From the NCBI RefSeq assembly GCF_905163445.1, contig NC_053190.1:14510501-14574500 (forward strand): 64,000 bases of DNA, written 5' to 3'. Positions 10,629-20,864 of the stretch are shown here, one piece after another. Below the pieces are notes generated by a model. That model did no database searches. It saw nothing but the letters and a program-made list of their open reading frames with translations, and was not told the DNA's origin. Within the stretch, counting starts at the first letter, position 1; the number at the start of each line of letters is the position of its first letter. The stretch is from Pararge aegeria (Eukaryota; Arthropoda; Insecta; Lepidoptera; Nymphalidae). A program made the translations under genes and the position numbers.

Positions 10629-10905
10629 TTTGACGACCTCCCTGGTTCAACGGTGAGCTCTGTGACAGCAAGGGGTCCCGGGTTCGATTCCCGGCAGGTC
10701 GGTCTGCTCTGGAGGGAGGCTTTGGCCGTAGCTAGTTACCACCCCACCGAGAAAGACGTGCCACTAAGCCATTTAGTGTTCCGGTGCGATGTCGCGTAGA
10801 AACCGGGGTAAGACTACCATACTCCGTAACGGGATATCCCGCTACCATCTTAGGCTGCATCGTTAGAGATTGCACTCAAGGACTAACTTATAGAGGAAAA
10901 AAAAC
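10629..10905 (+). mobile_element. SINE-B, best complete copy
   Basis: tRNA-like head at about 10632-10702 with box A-like TGGTTCAACGGTGAGC and an exact Pol III box B, GGTTCGATTCC. Then come GGTCTGCTCTGGAGGGAGGC, AGTTACCACCCCACCGAGAA, AGCCATTTAGTGTTCCGGTG, the tail GATTGCACTCAAGGACTAAC and an A-rich end. It is the reference for the family here. tRNA-derived SINEs are transcribed by RNA polymerase III and moved by a partner LINE. The partner is not identified. Confidence 0.85.
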
Positions 10906-11009
10906 TGCATTACGCGTAGTTTATTCTATATTTGATTTGTTCTACGCATAAAGCGTATTTTTATGCTGTTTTAAAAACGCATGTAGCAAATAGGCATTAG
11001 AACGTAAAA

Positions 11010-11320
11010 CGATGTCGATGTCGTATAGAAACCGATTAAGGTTGTGGGTTTCATATAACTGCCCGTTTCTCTCAAGATCCCTTTTTTTATATTCCACTAA
11101 AGTTAGCCCTTAACTGCAATCTCACCTGGTGGTAAGTAATGATGTCTATGTCTATAAATATAGATAACCTAATCTAATAATCAAATAATAGGTAATCTAA
11201 TCTAATCGGTTTCTTCGCGACATCGGACCGGAACACTAAATCGCTTAGCGGCACATCTTTGTCGGTATGTCTTACGGCAAGGTGAGATTGCAGCCAAGCA
11301 CTAACTTTAAGGGTATCTTA
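11010..11320. mobile_element. Rearranged SINE-B pieces, head to head
   Basis: A short plus piece (GATGTCGATGTCGTATAGAA at 11010-11070) meets a minus copy (11083-11270, ATTCCACTAAAGTTAGCCCT, then CGACATCGGACCGGAACACT, then GCGGCACATCTTTGTCGG). A plus tail piece (GGTGAGATTGCAGCCAAGCA) follows at 11280-11318. The inversion inside one SINE footprint suggests local rearrangement or adjacent insertions. Confidence 0.65.
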
Positions 11321-11475
11321 TGATTGCATTGATTTTTGAGTTCGTTTAAATCACTGTAATTTTAAATTGATACGTCTACGCGTATCTGAAAAAAAAGGAC
11401 AGACAGACAATGAAATGAGACTATAAAATAAAGGTTCCCTATTCTCCTTTTGAGGCACGGAACCCTCAAAAATAT

Positions 11476-12179
11476 TGCTATAACTTTTTCCTATAATGGA
11501 CCTATTTTGTTGATTTGAAATTAAGACTAGTGCATAAACTAACGATACATATAGAAAAAAAAATGAAATAATTGATTCGTTTTAAAACTGCAAATGCCAA
11601 AATGTTCTCAGAATCTGCACTCCAGCTATGAAATGTTACAGCAGTGATACATATTCAGAATCCAATTTATTAGCAATGAATTTCTAGAAAAATATTTAAT
11701 GTAAAGAGAAGCGCGCTGAAAATGTTTTTCCTGAAATATCTTATAGTAAATTTTGCGTTATTAATCATTCTGTTAGTGTTTATGTTTGCTTTGAACTTAC
11801 GTTGTGTGTGCATTTTTTAATATTAATATAATTTAGTGAGTTAATAATAACCTACAATATTTATTTAAAACGAGATAAATCAAAAATAAAAAAAAGTAAT
11901 AAAGCCAAGATTAAAATTTAAAAAATATTGCAAAAAGCCCGTAAAAATGCACACTGCGTTTAGTATAGTTTATAATCGGAAATAAGTATGTATTTAACAA
12001 AAAAAAGTTTTTTTTGTTGGTTCAAGATCTAGAGAATCCGAAAGTTATTTTATTGGTTCGCCTATCTTTAAAGCATCTTTTGTTTTTTAATTGATAATTT
12101 CATTTAAACGCACACTTGCACTGGTGTCGACTCCTTTGAGTTCGGATCATTGGCGAAGTTTTAAAACTGGAACTAACCC
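11476..12179. other. Unassigned AT-rich sequence
   Basis: No gene or shared repeat is visible. Several A and T homopolymers occur. Confidence 0.45.
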
Positions 12180-12470
12180 GGCGATCTTGGTTTTTTTTTA
12201 TTCCACTACAAGTAAGCCTTTGACTGCAGGCTCACCTGGTGGTAAGAAGCGATACAGTTTACAGGTAGGTTTAGCCTGTTAGGGAGTATGGCAGTTATAT
12301 TTAACCCATATCCATAATCGGTTACTACGCGACATCGTACCGGACCGTACCGTTTTTGTCGGTAGGCTGGTTACCAGCCACCAGACCGGATCAATGCTGG
12401 GAACTGAACCCTGGACCTCCAAGTTAAAACCAACGGGCTCACCACTGCGCCAGAGAGGTGCTTGACTATG
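12180..12470 (-). mobile_element. SINE-B, nearly complete, reverse
   Basis: From left: a T-rich end, ATTCCACTACAAGTAAGCCT, TGACTGCAGGCTCACCTGGTGG, GCGACATCGTACCGGACCG, TTTTGTCGGTAGGCTGG, ACTGAACCCTGGACCTC, ending in CACCACTGCGCCAGAGAGGT, the reverse of the tRNA-like 5' end. Box B is degraded. Confidence 0.8.
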
Positions 12471-12599
12471 TAGGCTGGTTGTCTTTGTAGAAATTGTAGA
12501 CTCCTTTAAAGCTATTCCATCGTTCATTTCATGGAGATAAAAGTAAGTTGAGTCTATTGGCTGGTCCAAACCATCTCTATGTTATTAATCACGTCAGTT

Positions 12600-12875
12600 C
12601 GCTTCGAACTTCATAATCTTGTTCCTCCGTCCCCCTTCTATAACAGAACAGCGAGACGCTGTTAGTGGTGGCATCCTTATGTGGTTAATATCCCATCAAC
12701 ACGCACGAAACGTTTTTTATACACGTTTCCGATACGTACAGCTAAAATGTAGAACGCACTCATTGCATTTGTGTTGAATAGGGTTTTTTTAGGCAAGCGT
12801 GCTTTATCCTAGACCTTATTATTGCTTTCTAGCAGGCGTAATTGTAGCCAAGCGCTGGCCAATACTAAAAAAAAA
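12600..12875 (+). pseudogene. LINE ORF2 C-terminus and 3' tail, degenerate
   Basis: A plus frame near 12670 reads HPYVVNIPSTRTKRFLYTFP and then IRTAKM-stop-NAL. Another frame downstream gives NRVFLGKRAL near 12778-12807. This matches the C-terminal signature of one lepidopteran LINE family (HPYVV.IP...RTAK.WNALP, then VNR.LLGK.AP), also seen at 38.5 and 45.9 kb. The 3' UTR block AGCAGGCGTAATTGTAGCCA, then AGCGCTGGCCAA, ends in a 14-A run. Stops and frameshifts make it dead. Confidence 0.75.
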
Positions 12876-14348
12876 AAAAACAAACAAAGTTTCTTTTTTG
12901 TGATACTCTTATCTTAGCCTATAGAAGTCCACTGTTAGACTAAAGCCGTCCACCAAATTCCAAGCTGAGGGTTTTCTCAGATACACCATGATGGCTAGAC
13001 GGGTTGGTGATCGGATTAGTAGCCAAGAGTACGCTGCTCGACGATTAGTAGCAGAGAGTACGCTTTCTGTTATATTACCTTTGTCGCCTCGCATGACACA
13101 CGGGGAGAGCAGGGTTAGTGACAGCTGCATTATGATCTTCCGTCAATATAATCTAATCTAAGTCTAACGTCAGTGCAAATATCCCACCTATTAAAACCTT
13201 TAATTCATGCCCCCGTAACGAAAGATCGAATAAACAAAAATGATACACTAAAACAACCGAGTTCAAAGTCAGGAATAACGACGAGTAAGGGGTACTTTTA
13301 TGATAATAATGCTCTAGAAGATCTAGAAAATTGCGAGAGTAACTTAGATTAAACTAGAATCTACGTAGAAACTTAATGAGATACTTTCATTGGATTAACG
13401 AGCTGCTTTACCTAGTAATACTTGAACAAGAATTTGTTTTATACAAACAATCTTTTTTATTTCACTCCGGGGATTTAGATTAATTAATTCTTATATATTC
13501 GTATCAGAGTTCAAATATTTAAAAATATATAGGTTAAGATGGAAGTCTATTTCCCTGACTGACTTTGACGTCAAACCGCCAATGTTTTTTAGTAACTTAT
13601 GTTTTTAATTATTGAAATTAATTAATAAAGGAGACAGTTTCTTTTTAATCACTAGCAATGGCAGAGTTTATTAGTAAAATTATATTTAAAAAAAAGCAAA
13701 TAATTACACACAAACAACATTCGTACACCTTTCCACTAGTCGGTCAACACGCTCCATCGTAGATTGCTACGATCATCCGAGATCGTATAAAAGCGCAAAT
13801 AAATTTTCAACGCGATTGTATTTGAACCCGCTGTTCTCCGATTTTATTATATATTATTAATGGGTACGCAACTCATAACTGCATCATAATTTTACTTTTT
13901 AAGTTTCATTTTTTGTTGTAATATATCAAAATAAAGCAAGTTAAATAAAACAAGGGAGTCTGTTTTAACAACTATTATTTCCACCCGTATATAAAAAGGA
14001 ACAGCGTTTTTACGTTCTTAATGGTTATATCTATTTTTCTTTATTAAACAAAGATGGTTTAATTCTTAAACAAAACACAATACGCCATTCTTAGAAACGA
14101 AATAGATTATGAAAGCACAGCGAAGTATCTCGAAATATATCGAAAACAACGAGGAATGTTAACTGACATGCAATGTGTGGTTATTCATAGCTTTATAAGG
14201 CGATTTGTTATGTATCTTGTAGTATTCCTTGGCATTTACAGCCATGGTGCTGCGGCACAGAGCTGAGTAGGTGACCCGTTGACCACAACAAAGCAACATA
14301 CGCCTAAATTATTATATATTTTTTTCTTTTTCTCAGTCTTGTAGTATG
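12876..14348. other. Unassigned sequence
   Basis: No gene recognised. TATAAAAG at 13786-13793 lies in a slightly GC-richer patch (13740-13850), but there is no initiator at the right distance and no coding frame. The minus frame at 12909-13130 has no domain. Confidence 0.45.
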
Positions 14349-14545
14349 TTATTATTATTATTATTAATATTTGACGGGCCAAGCAGATGGCCCACCTGAC
14401 GGTAAGTGGAAAAACATCGCCTATAAACAGGGTACCATTTTGCAGGGCATGTAAGAAACGCGTCCGGAAAAGTGCCACCCTGTGTCCATGAGGCACAGGT
14501 GCCAAGCCACATGTACTTGTAATCACGATGGTGACATAAGAATAA
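14349..14545 (+). repeat. RPT-1 copy after an ATT microsatellite
   Basis: (ATT)n at 14349-14367, then GATGGCCCACCTGACGGTAA, GTGGAAAAACATCGCCTATA, AACAGGGTACCATTTTGCAG, GGCATGTAAGAAACGCGTCC. Same order as the 59.72 kb copy, with the TTCAGGCCGGAA end missing. Open minus frames over it are shadows of this repeat. Confidence 0.7.
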
Positions 14546-15139
14546 AATAACAAAGGCAGCCTTATTAAAAAAAAACATTTTTTTTTCATCAATAGTTTTT
14601 TTCATGTTGCATGTTAGTTAAATCCTTTTGTTTATCCAATATAAAATATACTTGTCCGTAGCCTTATGTCCTTTTAACAAAAATAATTATGCAGGGGAGA
14701 GCAATGATATCTACAGTACGAGGTATTACTCAGTTTAGGTTTCAGTGATTCAACCAAACATAGTATTAAGCTATGATGTTTTCTGTTACTATGTAATAAT
14801 CGTGTGAGTAAATGATTTTTATTATTATATTATTGCTCAGTAGCGATCTCTAAGGATTAGGGAAACATGAACGAGAACAAATACGTGGCGTAAAATTATT
14901 ATAAACATTCAAAAAGACACCACATTTAAATGCATATATAAAATTTAATGAAAGAAAAATACTTTCATTTAGTTTAACATTTAAAAAATATTTTGGAACT
15001 AGCTGTGCAGTGCGGCTTTGCCCGCGCAAAATACGGGACACAGCGTACTGCAGTTAAATAGTCTATCTTCCTCAATGAATCAGATATCTAACGTCAATTT
15101 TTATTCATATGTACTGACAGTGCCAATTATACATTTTTA
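14546..15139. other. Unassigned sequence with a HEL-like end
   Basis: Near 15000-15045, AACTAGCTGTGCAGTGCGGC, then TTTGCCCGCGCAAAA, resembles the CTAGCTGTTGCCCGCG end of HEL elements in reverse. The rest shows no shared family and no gene. Confidence 0.4.
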
Positions 15140-15330
15140 TTGTGTCTAGTGGGAGGCTTCTGCCGTCGCTAGTTACCACCTTACCGCCAAAGACGTACCG
15201 CAAAGCGATTTAGCGTTCCGGTGCGATGAAAACGATTAGGGGTATGACTGCTATACTCCCTAACAGGTTAGCCCGCTACCATCTAAGACTGCATCATCAC
15301 TTAGTAGTTGTATAAAGAAAAAAATTACGT
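15140..15330 (+). mobile_element. SINE-B body, 5'-truncated
   Basis: TCTAGTGGGAGGCTTCTGCC, CTAGTTACCACCTTACCGCC, AAAGCGATTTAGCGTTCCGG, CAGGTTAGCCCGCTACCATC, CTGCATCATCAC, then a decayed A-rich end. The head and the GATTGCAG tail are missing. Confidence 0.75.
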
Positions 15331-15667
15331 ACATAATATATTAAAGACAGCGATGCAACTTCTTTCAGCATATTTCAACTCACGACTGAGGTATGGGCGA
15401 ATAATATACATACCTGTTGATGCCTTTAGAGCTTTAATCACCAACTAATCAAAACCTTATTACATAAACATTGCCAATCGTAAATGACCTATTCCCTATG
15501 AAAAATAACTGCAAATAAAATTTTAAAAGTATCAATAATGTACTCTTATATTAATTTTGTACAGCATTTGACCCATCGTTTGTTTCAGGTATAGGATAAC
15601 ATTAGAAAACGTTAATACTTACTCACCTTATTTATTGTTGTTATATAGGGATAGAGGATTTTAATTA

Positions 15668-15900
15668 TATTAATAAATAAATAAATAAATATATATACTA
15701 CGACTATACACAAATCGCCATCTAGTCCCTAAAGTAAGCGTAGCTTGTGTAATGGGTTATAACTGATGAATAATATACATAAAAACTTATAATATACATA
15801 TAAACACCCAGACACTGAAAAACATGTACATCACAAAAAAAAAAATCCAGTTGTGGGAATCGAACACACGGCCTTGGACAGATACAGAATGTATCAGGAC
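15668..15900 (-). mobile_element. SINE-A, reverse, head damaged
   Basis: TAAATAAATAAATA tail, TACTACGACTATACACAAAT, CGCCATCTAGTCCCTAAAGT, AAGCGTAGCTTGTGTAATGG, ACACCCAGACACTGAAAAAC, and GTGGGAATCGAACACACGGC, the reverse of box B with changes. The outer tRNA-like head after 15890 is replaced by unrelated sequence. Confidence 0.8.
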
Positions 15901-16009
15901 GCTAAATAGTTTAGTATTTCACAGTACGACTTCACCATTAGACGTGAGGCTTCCACCGGAATAAACAGATAAATCGATCAAGAAAACCATTTCCCAACTA
16001 AACTCGGGC

Positions 16010-16060
16010 GGAAATCGAACCCGGAAGCTCTGGATTACGAGGTGAGGTAAAATTTAAAGA
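16010..16060 (-). repeat. tRNA-like box B fragment
   Basis: GCGGAAATCGAACCCGGAAG, read on minus, gives CCGGGTTCGATTTCCGC, a good box B. No acceptor stem or box A can be paired with it, so this is a SINE-head relic and not a tRNA gene. Confidence 0.45.
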
Positions 16061-16074
16061 TAAATGAAACTATT

Positions 16075-16165
16075 AGATCGCTTTACGGCTTATCGAAGTT
16101 TCAAAGCTTTAGTGCTTTAAGTCTTGTCAGTTTTCGTCTGCAGAATACAATATCTCTGGAGCACT
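16075..16165 (+). repeat. RPT-7 copy
   Basis: CTTTACGGCTTATCGAAGTT followed by TC, then CTGCAGAATACAATATCTCT, is repeated with a few changes at 50.69-50.77 kb. The family is unidentified. Confidence 0.5.
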
Positions 16166-16301
16166 TTATACGATACGACATAAGTATTTGATCCCGATAA
16201 GATATAGGAGACGACTGTTTTTGTTTAACTCACTATGCGACAAGCAAGAGATTAGATTAGTTACAACTATAGTCTGACACATGATGCACAACACCTACGC
16301 G

Positions 16302-16324
16302 TTAGGTTAGGTTAGGTTTAGGTT
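16302..16324 (+). repeat. Short interstitial TTAGG array
   Basis: Three exact TTAGG units plus a variant (TTTAGG) and a partial. TTAGG is the canonical telomere repeat of Lepidoptera. A run this short can arise by chance slippage. Confidence 0.8.
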
Positions 16325-16375
16325 GATGGTCACAGGGTGGCATGTTGAAGAAAGTGCCTTGCATGCCCTGCTTAC
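16325..16375 (-). repeat. RPT-1 fragment, reverse
   Basis: GATGGTCACAGGGTGGCATG, then TTGAAGAAAGTGCCTTGCAT and GCCCTG, is the reverse of the GCAGGGCATGCAAGG...CATCC block of RPT-1 (compare 25.61 and 25.97 kb). Confidence 0.55.
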
Positions 16376-16594
16376 TTTTGCCTTGTTTATCACTATAAAA
16401 AAAAAAAACATGCGTAATGTAATGAATCCCTTTGCCTTGGTCTGATGTGGTTAAAGTATCAAGTGTATTGCAGAATGGCACACAACAGAGCATTTTTAAT
16501 GTTTTAAGGAGGATTAATTTTTATCAACTTTTAGCAGACCAAAAAACATTGGAGTGTCCCTTTTTAACAGATTGTCATTCTAAATAGGCACCAC

Positions 16595-16907
16595 TCAGCC
16601 TACCATCATCATCTTCATATCAACCCATTACCGGTTCACTGCAGGGAACGGGCCTCCCACACGTGAAGATGAGAAGGGTTTACGCCGTAGTCCACCAAGC
16701 TGGCCCAGTGCGGATTGGTTGACTCCACACGCCTTTGAGAACATATAAAACTCTCGGGCAGGTTTTCTCAGGATGTTTCCTTCACCGTTGAAGCAAGTGA
16801 TAAATGCATAAAACGCACATAACTTTGAAAAGTTAGAGGTGCGTGCTGGAATTCAAACTGGGCCCCCGAGAGTGAAGCCGGAGTTCTAAACGATAGACTA
16901 TCACCGA
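16595..16907 (-). mobile_element. SINE-C, nearly complete, reverse
   Basis: CATATCAACCCATTACCGGT, GCCGTAGTCCACCAAGCTGG, CCAGTGCGGATTGGTTGACT, CCTTTGAGAACAT, TTCCTTCACCGTTGAAGCAA, AACGCACATAACTTTGAAAA, then the reversed head with CCCCGAGAGTGAAG and GACTATCACCG. Full order from the CATATCAACCC end to the tRNA-like start. Confidence 0.85.
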
Positions 16908-17245
16908 TTGTCAGTTTCTGTTTTCTCTACTTTATTGGTACTTATACGTACAATCGTTATAGTATACTTGGTGTCCAGGACGCATTTATAGCGCTCGAAG
17001 CTTTTGTTCATTCCATTAAAAGTTTCGCACTGCTTTAAGAAATAAGAAAATCGATTCCTCAAAGGAATATCGATTGTTAAATAATTATCTTTCAGTATAA
17101 CCTGTACAACCACGCTCTTAATAGTACGTTAATACGTAGGATTCTGGAACTAAGAAATAGTTCTAACGCAACTCGTAAGGAAGTTACAATTTTTGTTGTA
17201 ATCTTTTACGAGCGTTTCGCCGATAATACTGCCTATGCACCTGCA

Positions 17246-17390
17246 TAAGAAGAAGAAGAATAAACAGTTTATTGCACGCATAACACCTATTAAAAGAAAA
17301 AGTAAGAAGCTTACAATAAAACACATTGTAGGCATGCAAAGTCTGCTTTTTTGCTGCAAGCAATCTCTTACAGGCAAGAACTGTTTGTTT
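17246..17390 (-). mobile_element. LINE 3' end (T2-related), reverse
   Basis: The plus strand has AAGAAGAAGAATAAACAGTT, then TATTGCACGCATAACACC. In reverse this gives GCGTGCAATAAACTGTTTAT with a TTC-repeat tail. Its upstream part (GTAAGAGATTGCTTGCAGCA) parallels the GGAAGAGATTGCT block of T2 tails. Confidence 0.6.
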
Positions 17391-18312
17391 TTTTTTTATT
17401 AATTAAATAATTGTATTACAGTTCATATCCTATTGACTTCAGTCCAGGTTAAACAAATAAGTAATATATTACTTATAGTTTAGCAGGTTACAACACCTTT
17501 TTAAAACTTTATAGCATAAAACTAAAAAAAAATTTAACAACTTATTGAGCCTCATAACAGATGATAAATGATAATAACTTGTTTTACGTAGAATTTAGTA
17601 CAGACATACGTTTATTCACTTTTACAGGCAAGAACTAGACAGGACTTACAGCAAGAGAACGAAAAAAACCGATCTTTAGAGGATAAAATAAGTTCCATTT
17701 CATTTTTATATAACAGTGTTACGACATTAAAGAAAGACTTGACCACTTGTAGGGAGATAGGAAAATATTTGACCTTTGTTCTATTTACATATCGGAAACC
17801 ACGTTTACATCCGATGGCAGTATCATATCGTCTAGAGCGAAATAGTTCTTAGCTTTTCTGCGGCTTTCCACTAGAAGTTACACTATAAGTTGTGCACGCT
17901 AAAACTTTTGGCGAAATTCGTGATTTATTGGACCCTCTTGTCGAGAATCGAGACATTTTGTCCAGCTGGAAATGAATAAAGGGTATAATTTATTATTTGA
18001 TGTGCCACAAAAATATCAACTTCTGCTGTTCATTATAAGAACGTGTGTCAAAATTTTGTAAAGTGTTATGGAATTTTACTGTTGATGGAATTTTTGCTAA
18101 GATGAAATTTGCTGCTTTTATACTGAGTCAACTAAACTCATAAGAACAAGGGCTATGATTCTGACTGATGATCTCTTGTCAGTGACTACTGATTTTACGA
18201 TCATAAATATATTGGAGTAATACATAAATTTAAATATAATGGGTGCATAATGTTTAAATTTATGATTTTGTTTTCATGCCTTTATAATCGGATTCTCAAG
18301 GTAATTTTGGAC
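17391..18312. other. Unassigned AT-rich sequence
   Basis: No gene or shared repeat recognised. The last 60 bases include an in-frame extension of the following LINE fragment that I cannot align. Confidence 0.45.
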
Positions 18313-18625
18313 CTACCGATGCATAAGTTTAAAAATTGTGTCAAAACACATTTAATAAATCGTGGTTACTATACGATTGATGAATTTCTTAACGACAAGG
18401 CTCCTTGGAAGCAGGCTCCGCTCTCATCTCTCATAAAATAGAAAATTTATTGAACTGTAAAAAGATGTTGAAAAGGTGCAATCTGCTGAGTTTCTTGCCG
18501 GCTCTTCTCGGTGGAATCTGGCTTCCGAACCGGTGGTAGAGTCACTACAAACAGAAACTTGAAAACTTGACGCTTTAAAAGTGCTTATAAACTGGGCTAC
18601 TTGAAATAAATGAATTTTGAATTTT
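18313..18625 (+). pseudogene. LINE ORF2 C-terminus with complete 3' UTR (T1)
   Basis: An open frame ending at the TAG at 18439-18441 reads HKFKNCVKTHLINRGYYTID, then EFLNDKAPWK. It closely resembles the C-terminal YY.ID[ED][FY]L.D..PW pattern of a lepidopteran non-LTR retrotransposon. The 3' UTR contains CGGCTCTTCTCGGTGGAATC, TTCCGAACCGGTGGTAGAGT, AAAGTGCTTATAAACTGGGC, TACTTGAAATAAATG (AATAAA signal) and the TTGAATTTTG tail. The RT and endonuclease domains are gone, so this is a 5'-truncated dead copy. The clade (CR1/L2-like) is inferred. Confidence 0.8.
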
Positions 18626-19237
18626 GTTTTTTGTTTTACGATCAGCGAATTTCATGGTCCATTGCAGAATATAGATTTTTACGACTTCAGGGAAACTCAT
18701 TGCAAAAGCAATGGCAATGATAGATTCCCTCTTTGAATCTTCTTTAATATATAAAACAAACATTTTCCTAACAATATAATTCCTAGGTTCGACGCCCACA
18801 TCAACTATATAATTAATTAAAGTGCTTAAATAGAAGTCTTGAAGTATTATTTTCAAATATTTGTCGTAGTAAACGTCACTGCTGCAACAGCCACGAGAGC
18901 ACCCCAAAAATAAAACTCCCTCGTAAACAAACATAACTTAAATCGTTTAATAATTACATAAATATAACATTATATTATGATGTGCAACTAAATAACAGTT
19001 TAAAAATTATACAAAATAATGATTTAAACGAATGTTTGTATGTTTTGTTTATATTATTGGCTTGATTAATTTAAATGTGTGGGTATAATCCATTCAATCA
19101 TTTGCATTTAGATGAGAAGCATAGTTTTCATTTTGCTGATGATCTCTGAATTATTAAATTGATCATTGATTTTACATAATTATAAATTTGGTAGTACTAC
19201 TTGCGTACAAAATATGTATTGCCTGGTACCAACCAAC
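18626..19237. other. Unassigned sequence with a doubtful minus frame
   Basis: A 119-codon minus frame spans 18575-18934 but its last codons lie inside the opposite-strand LINE tail. No domain, signal peptide or motif is evident. I treat it as chance. Confidence 0.45.
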
Positions 19238-19450
19238 CTTCAAACAAGGTAAGGATCTCATCACATGGGTCTCCTCACAGAAAGAAAAGGGTTTATAGGC
19301 CGTGGTCTACCAGGCTGGCAAAATACGGATTGAAGATTCCACACGCTTTTGAGAACATTAGGATTAGTTTCAGGCATGCAGGTTTCCTCACGATGTTTTC
19401 CTTACTGTTATAGCAAGTGAGATGTAATTGCTTAAAACGTACATAACGCC
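19238..19450 (-). mobile_element. SINE-C, reverse, truncated
   Basis: TAGGCCGTGGTCTACCAGGC, TTTTGAGAACATTAGGA, CAGGCATGCAGGTTTCCTCA, CGATGTTTTCCTTACTGTTA, CTTAAAACGTACATAACGCC. The tRNA-like head is missing. Confidence 0.8.
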
Positions 19451-20077
19451 GAAATTTTAGAGCTAAAGCCCTAATTGTCTGTGAAATATTGTTTTAACAT
19501 AATCCATTAAAATTATAGATAATTAAAAGTTTACCGGTCAAAGTCAATTGATGTGGTATTTTTGGGGACGAACCTCTGTCTTATCTTTACAGACATAGGC
19601 CCTATCCTGTGTCTGACGACTGAAAGCCAGTAATTTTCTTTTCCTTTAGTATATTTTTTTTTACTGGCTATTAAAGTAAATCAAGACTTGAATAAATTAA
19701 TGCAATTGTAATAGTTTCTGTAACCTAATACTTATATACTGATGGCGCCATCAATAAAACTTTGGTAGCTTATATTTATCTTTCAATGAATTTTTATTAA
19801 TGTTGAACATTTCTTTCTCAAATTTATATGTTGTTTGTACAAACATTATAGTTCTAAATATGTATGAAACTCTCCCTGGTATTGAAACATTCATCGATGT
19901 ATGAATTTAAAAGCCTATGCTCTGATGAAATTCTCTCTTTTATACCGAGTGAGTTATCGCACTCGCTAATGTGTTTCATATTTCATTCGATTCTATTCGA
20001 TATTGGTCTTTTTCCTTTCAGAAACTACTTTTTAACGATTTTAAAATCCATTCCTCTTTTTATAGTTATAAATTAAT
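19451..20077. other. Unassigned sequence
   Basis: No gene supported. Near 19865-20000, CTGATGAAATTCTCTCTTTT, then ATACCGAGTGAGTTATCGCA, recurs in reverse at 55.21-55.27 kb (GATAACTCACTCGATATAAA, then GGGAGAATTTCATCAGAGCA), so part of this is another dispersed repeat. Confidence 0.5.
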
Positions 20078-20645
20078 AAATAAATAAATATACTACGACA
20101 ATTCATTAGAAACGAATATATCCGTGGTACCTTTAAAGTCGCTAAAATACACGAAAAACTTACCGTACGGTCACGTGATGAGGCGAGATGATGACCATAT
20201 GACAAAAAAAGTCATGAATATAGAGGACGGAAAAAGAGACCGTGGACGACCACCAATAACCTGGCTAAGAACCTTTAAATACGACATAATCGCGAGCAAC
20301 ACAACAAAAGAGACAACCCACAACCGCACGGTGTGGCGCAGAAATACTAGGAAGGCTGACCACAAATTAATTGGAATAAAAGCCAGGCGAAAGAAGAAAG
20401 AAAGAAGAAGAATTAATACATCGCCATCTAGCCCCAAAGTAAGCGTAGCTAGTGTTATAGGTACTTAGATGACTGATTTATATTTTTATGAATAATATAA
20501 ATAAATACTTATAATATACATATAAACACCCAGCACTGAAAAATATTCGTGTTCATCACACAAGAATTTTCCGGCTGTGGGAATCGAACCCACGGCCTTG
20601 GACTCAGGATCTTGGAAGCAGGATCGCTGCCCACTGCGCCAATCT
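20078..20645 (-). mobile_element. SINE-A, reverse, split by an RTE fragment
   Basis: The SINE end TAAATAAATAAATATACTAC, then GACAATTC, sits at 20078-20107. The rest resumes at 20417 with CATCGCCATCTAGCCCCAAA and runs to a well kept head with GTGGGAATCGAACCCACGGC (reverse of box B), ending at CTGCGCCAATCT. In an intact copy the two parts are about 5 bases apart, so roughly 310 bp of RTE sequence was inserted. An older alternative is that the RTE end and SINE moved together. Confidence 0.85.
20110..20412 (+). pseudogene. RTE-type LINE ORF C-terminus nested in SINE-A
   Basis: The frame is open for about 80 codons from 20160. It reads YGHVMRRDDDHMTKKVMNI, then RGRPPITWLRTFKYDI and RTVWRRNTRKADH. 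The GHVMRR...GRP...TW...R..W.R pattern is the C-terminal signature of RTE/BovB-like endonuclease-RT proteins. An AAGAAGAAAGAAAGAAGAAG tail follows, then the frame reads into SINE-A. RT and endonuclease are absent. With no stop codon in the retained part it may be relatively young. Confidence 0.8.
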
Positions 20646-20694
20646 AGGGTATGAATTGCTCGGACTTCATAGCAAAGCAATAATTTGACTAAGA

Positions 20695-20850
20695 GGTGTC
20701 GATAACAAACTCAGCTTAGTTTGTTGTGGGCTCAGGATGATGATTGGAAATTGAAATTCCAGGATGCGTTTGGAAACCTCTTAGCTGTAGTTTTTAGTAA
20801 ATCAATTAAGTTATCAGCATCACTTATCAATAATGGTAACTTATACGTAT
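20695..20850 (+). mobile_element. LINE 3' UTR fragment (T3)
   Basis: AGCTTAGTTTGTTGTGGGCT, then GATGCGTTTGGAAACCTCTT and AGCTGTAGTTTTTAGT, matches the 42.42 kb copy (GCTAAGTTTGTTGTGGGCTT, GACGCGTTTGGAACCCTCGT, AGCTTTAGTTTTAAG). The terminal TTTGAC repeats are missing. Confidence 0.65.
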
Positions 20851-20864
20851 GAAAGCCTCATAAG

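Larger units (their letters stand above)
9745..11475 (+). repeat. Possible RPT-9 element interrupted by other insertions
   Basis: Left end: GTGCGAGCCGGACTCGCGCC followed by GAGGGTTCC at 9760-9790. Right end: GACAGACAGACAATGAAATG followed by AAAATAAAGGTTCCCT and GAGGCACGGAACCCT at 11400-11475. I know similar ends from a common lepidopteran repeat. Between them lie a LINE tail, an HP fragment and several SINE-B copies. Reading the two ends as one interrupted element is inference. Confidence 0.4.

Noticed and set aside
13780..13850. TATAAAAG promoter candidate
   Set aside because: No initiator (TCAGT-like) about 25-30 bases downstream and no coding or RNA feature follows.
14236..14605. Two overlapping minus frames of 118 and 90 codons
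   Set aside because: Both translate the reverse strand of an RPT-1 copy and its flanking microsatellite.
18575..18934. 119-codon minus frame
   Set aside because: Its end lies in the opposite-strand LINE tail and no domain or signal is seen. A chance frame is more likely.
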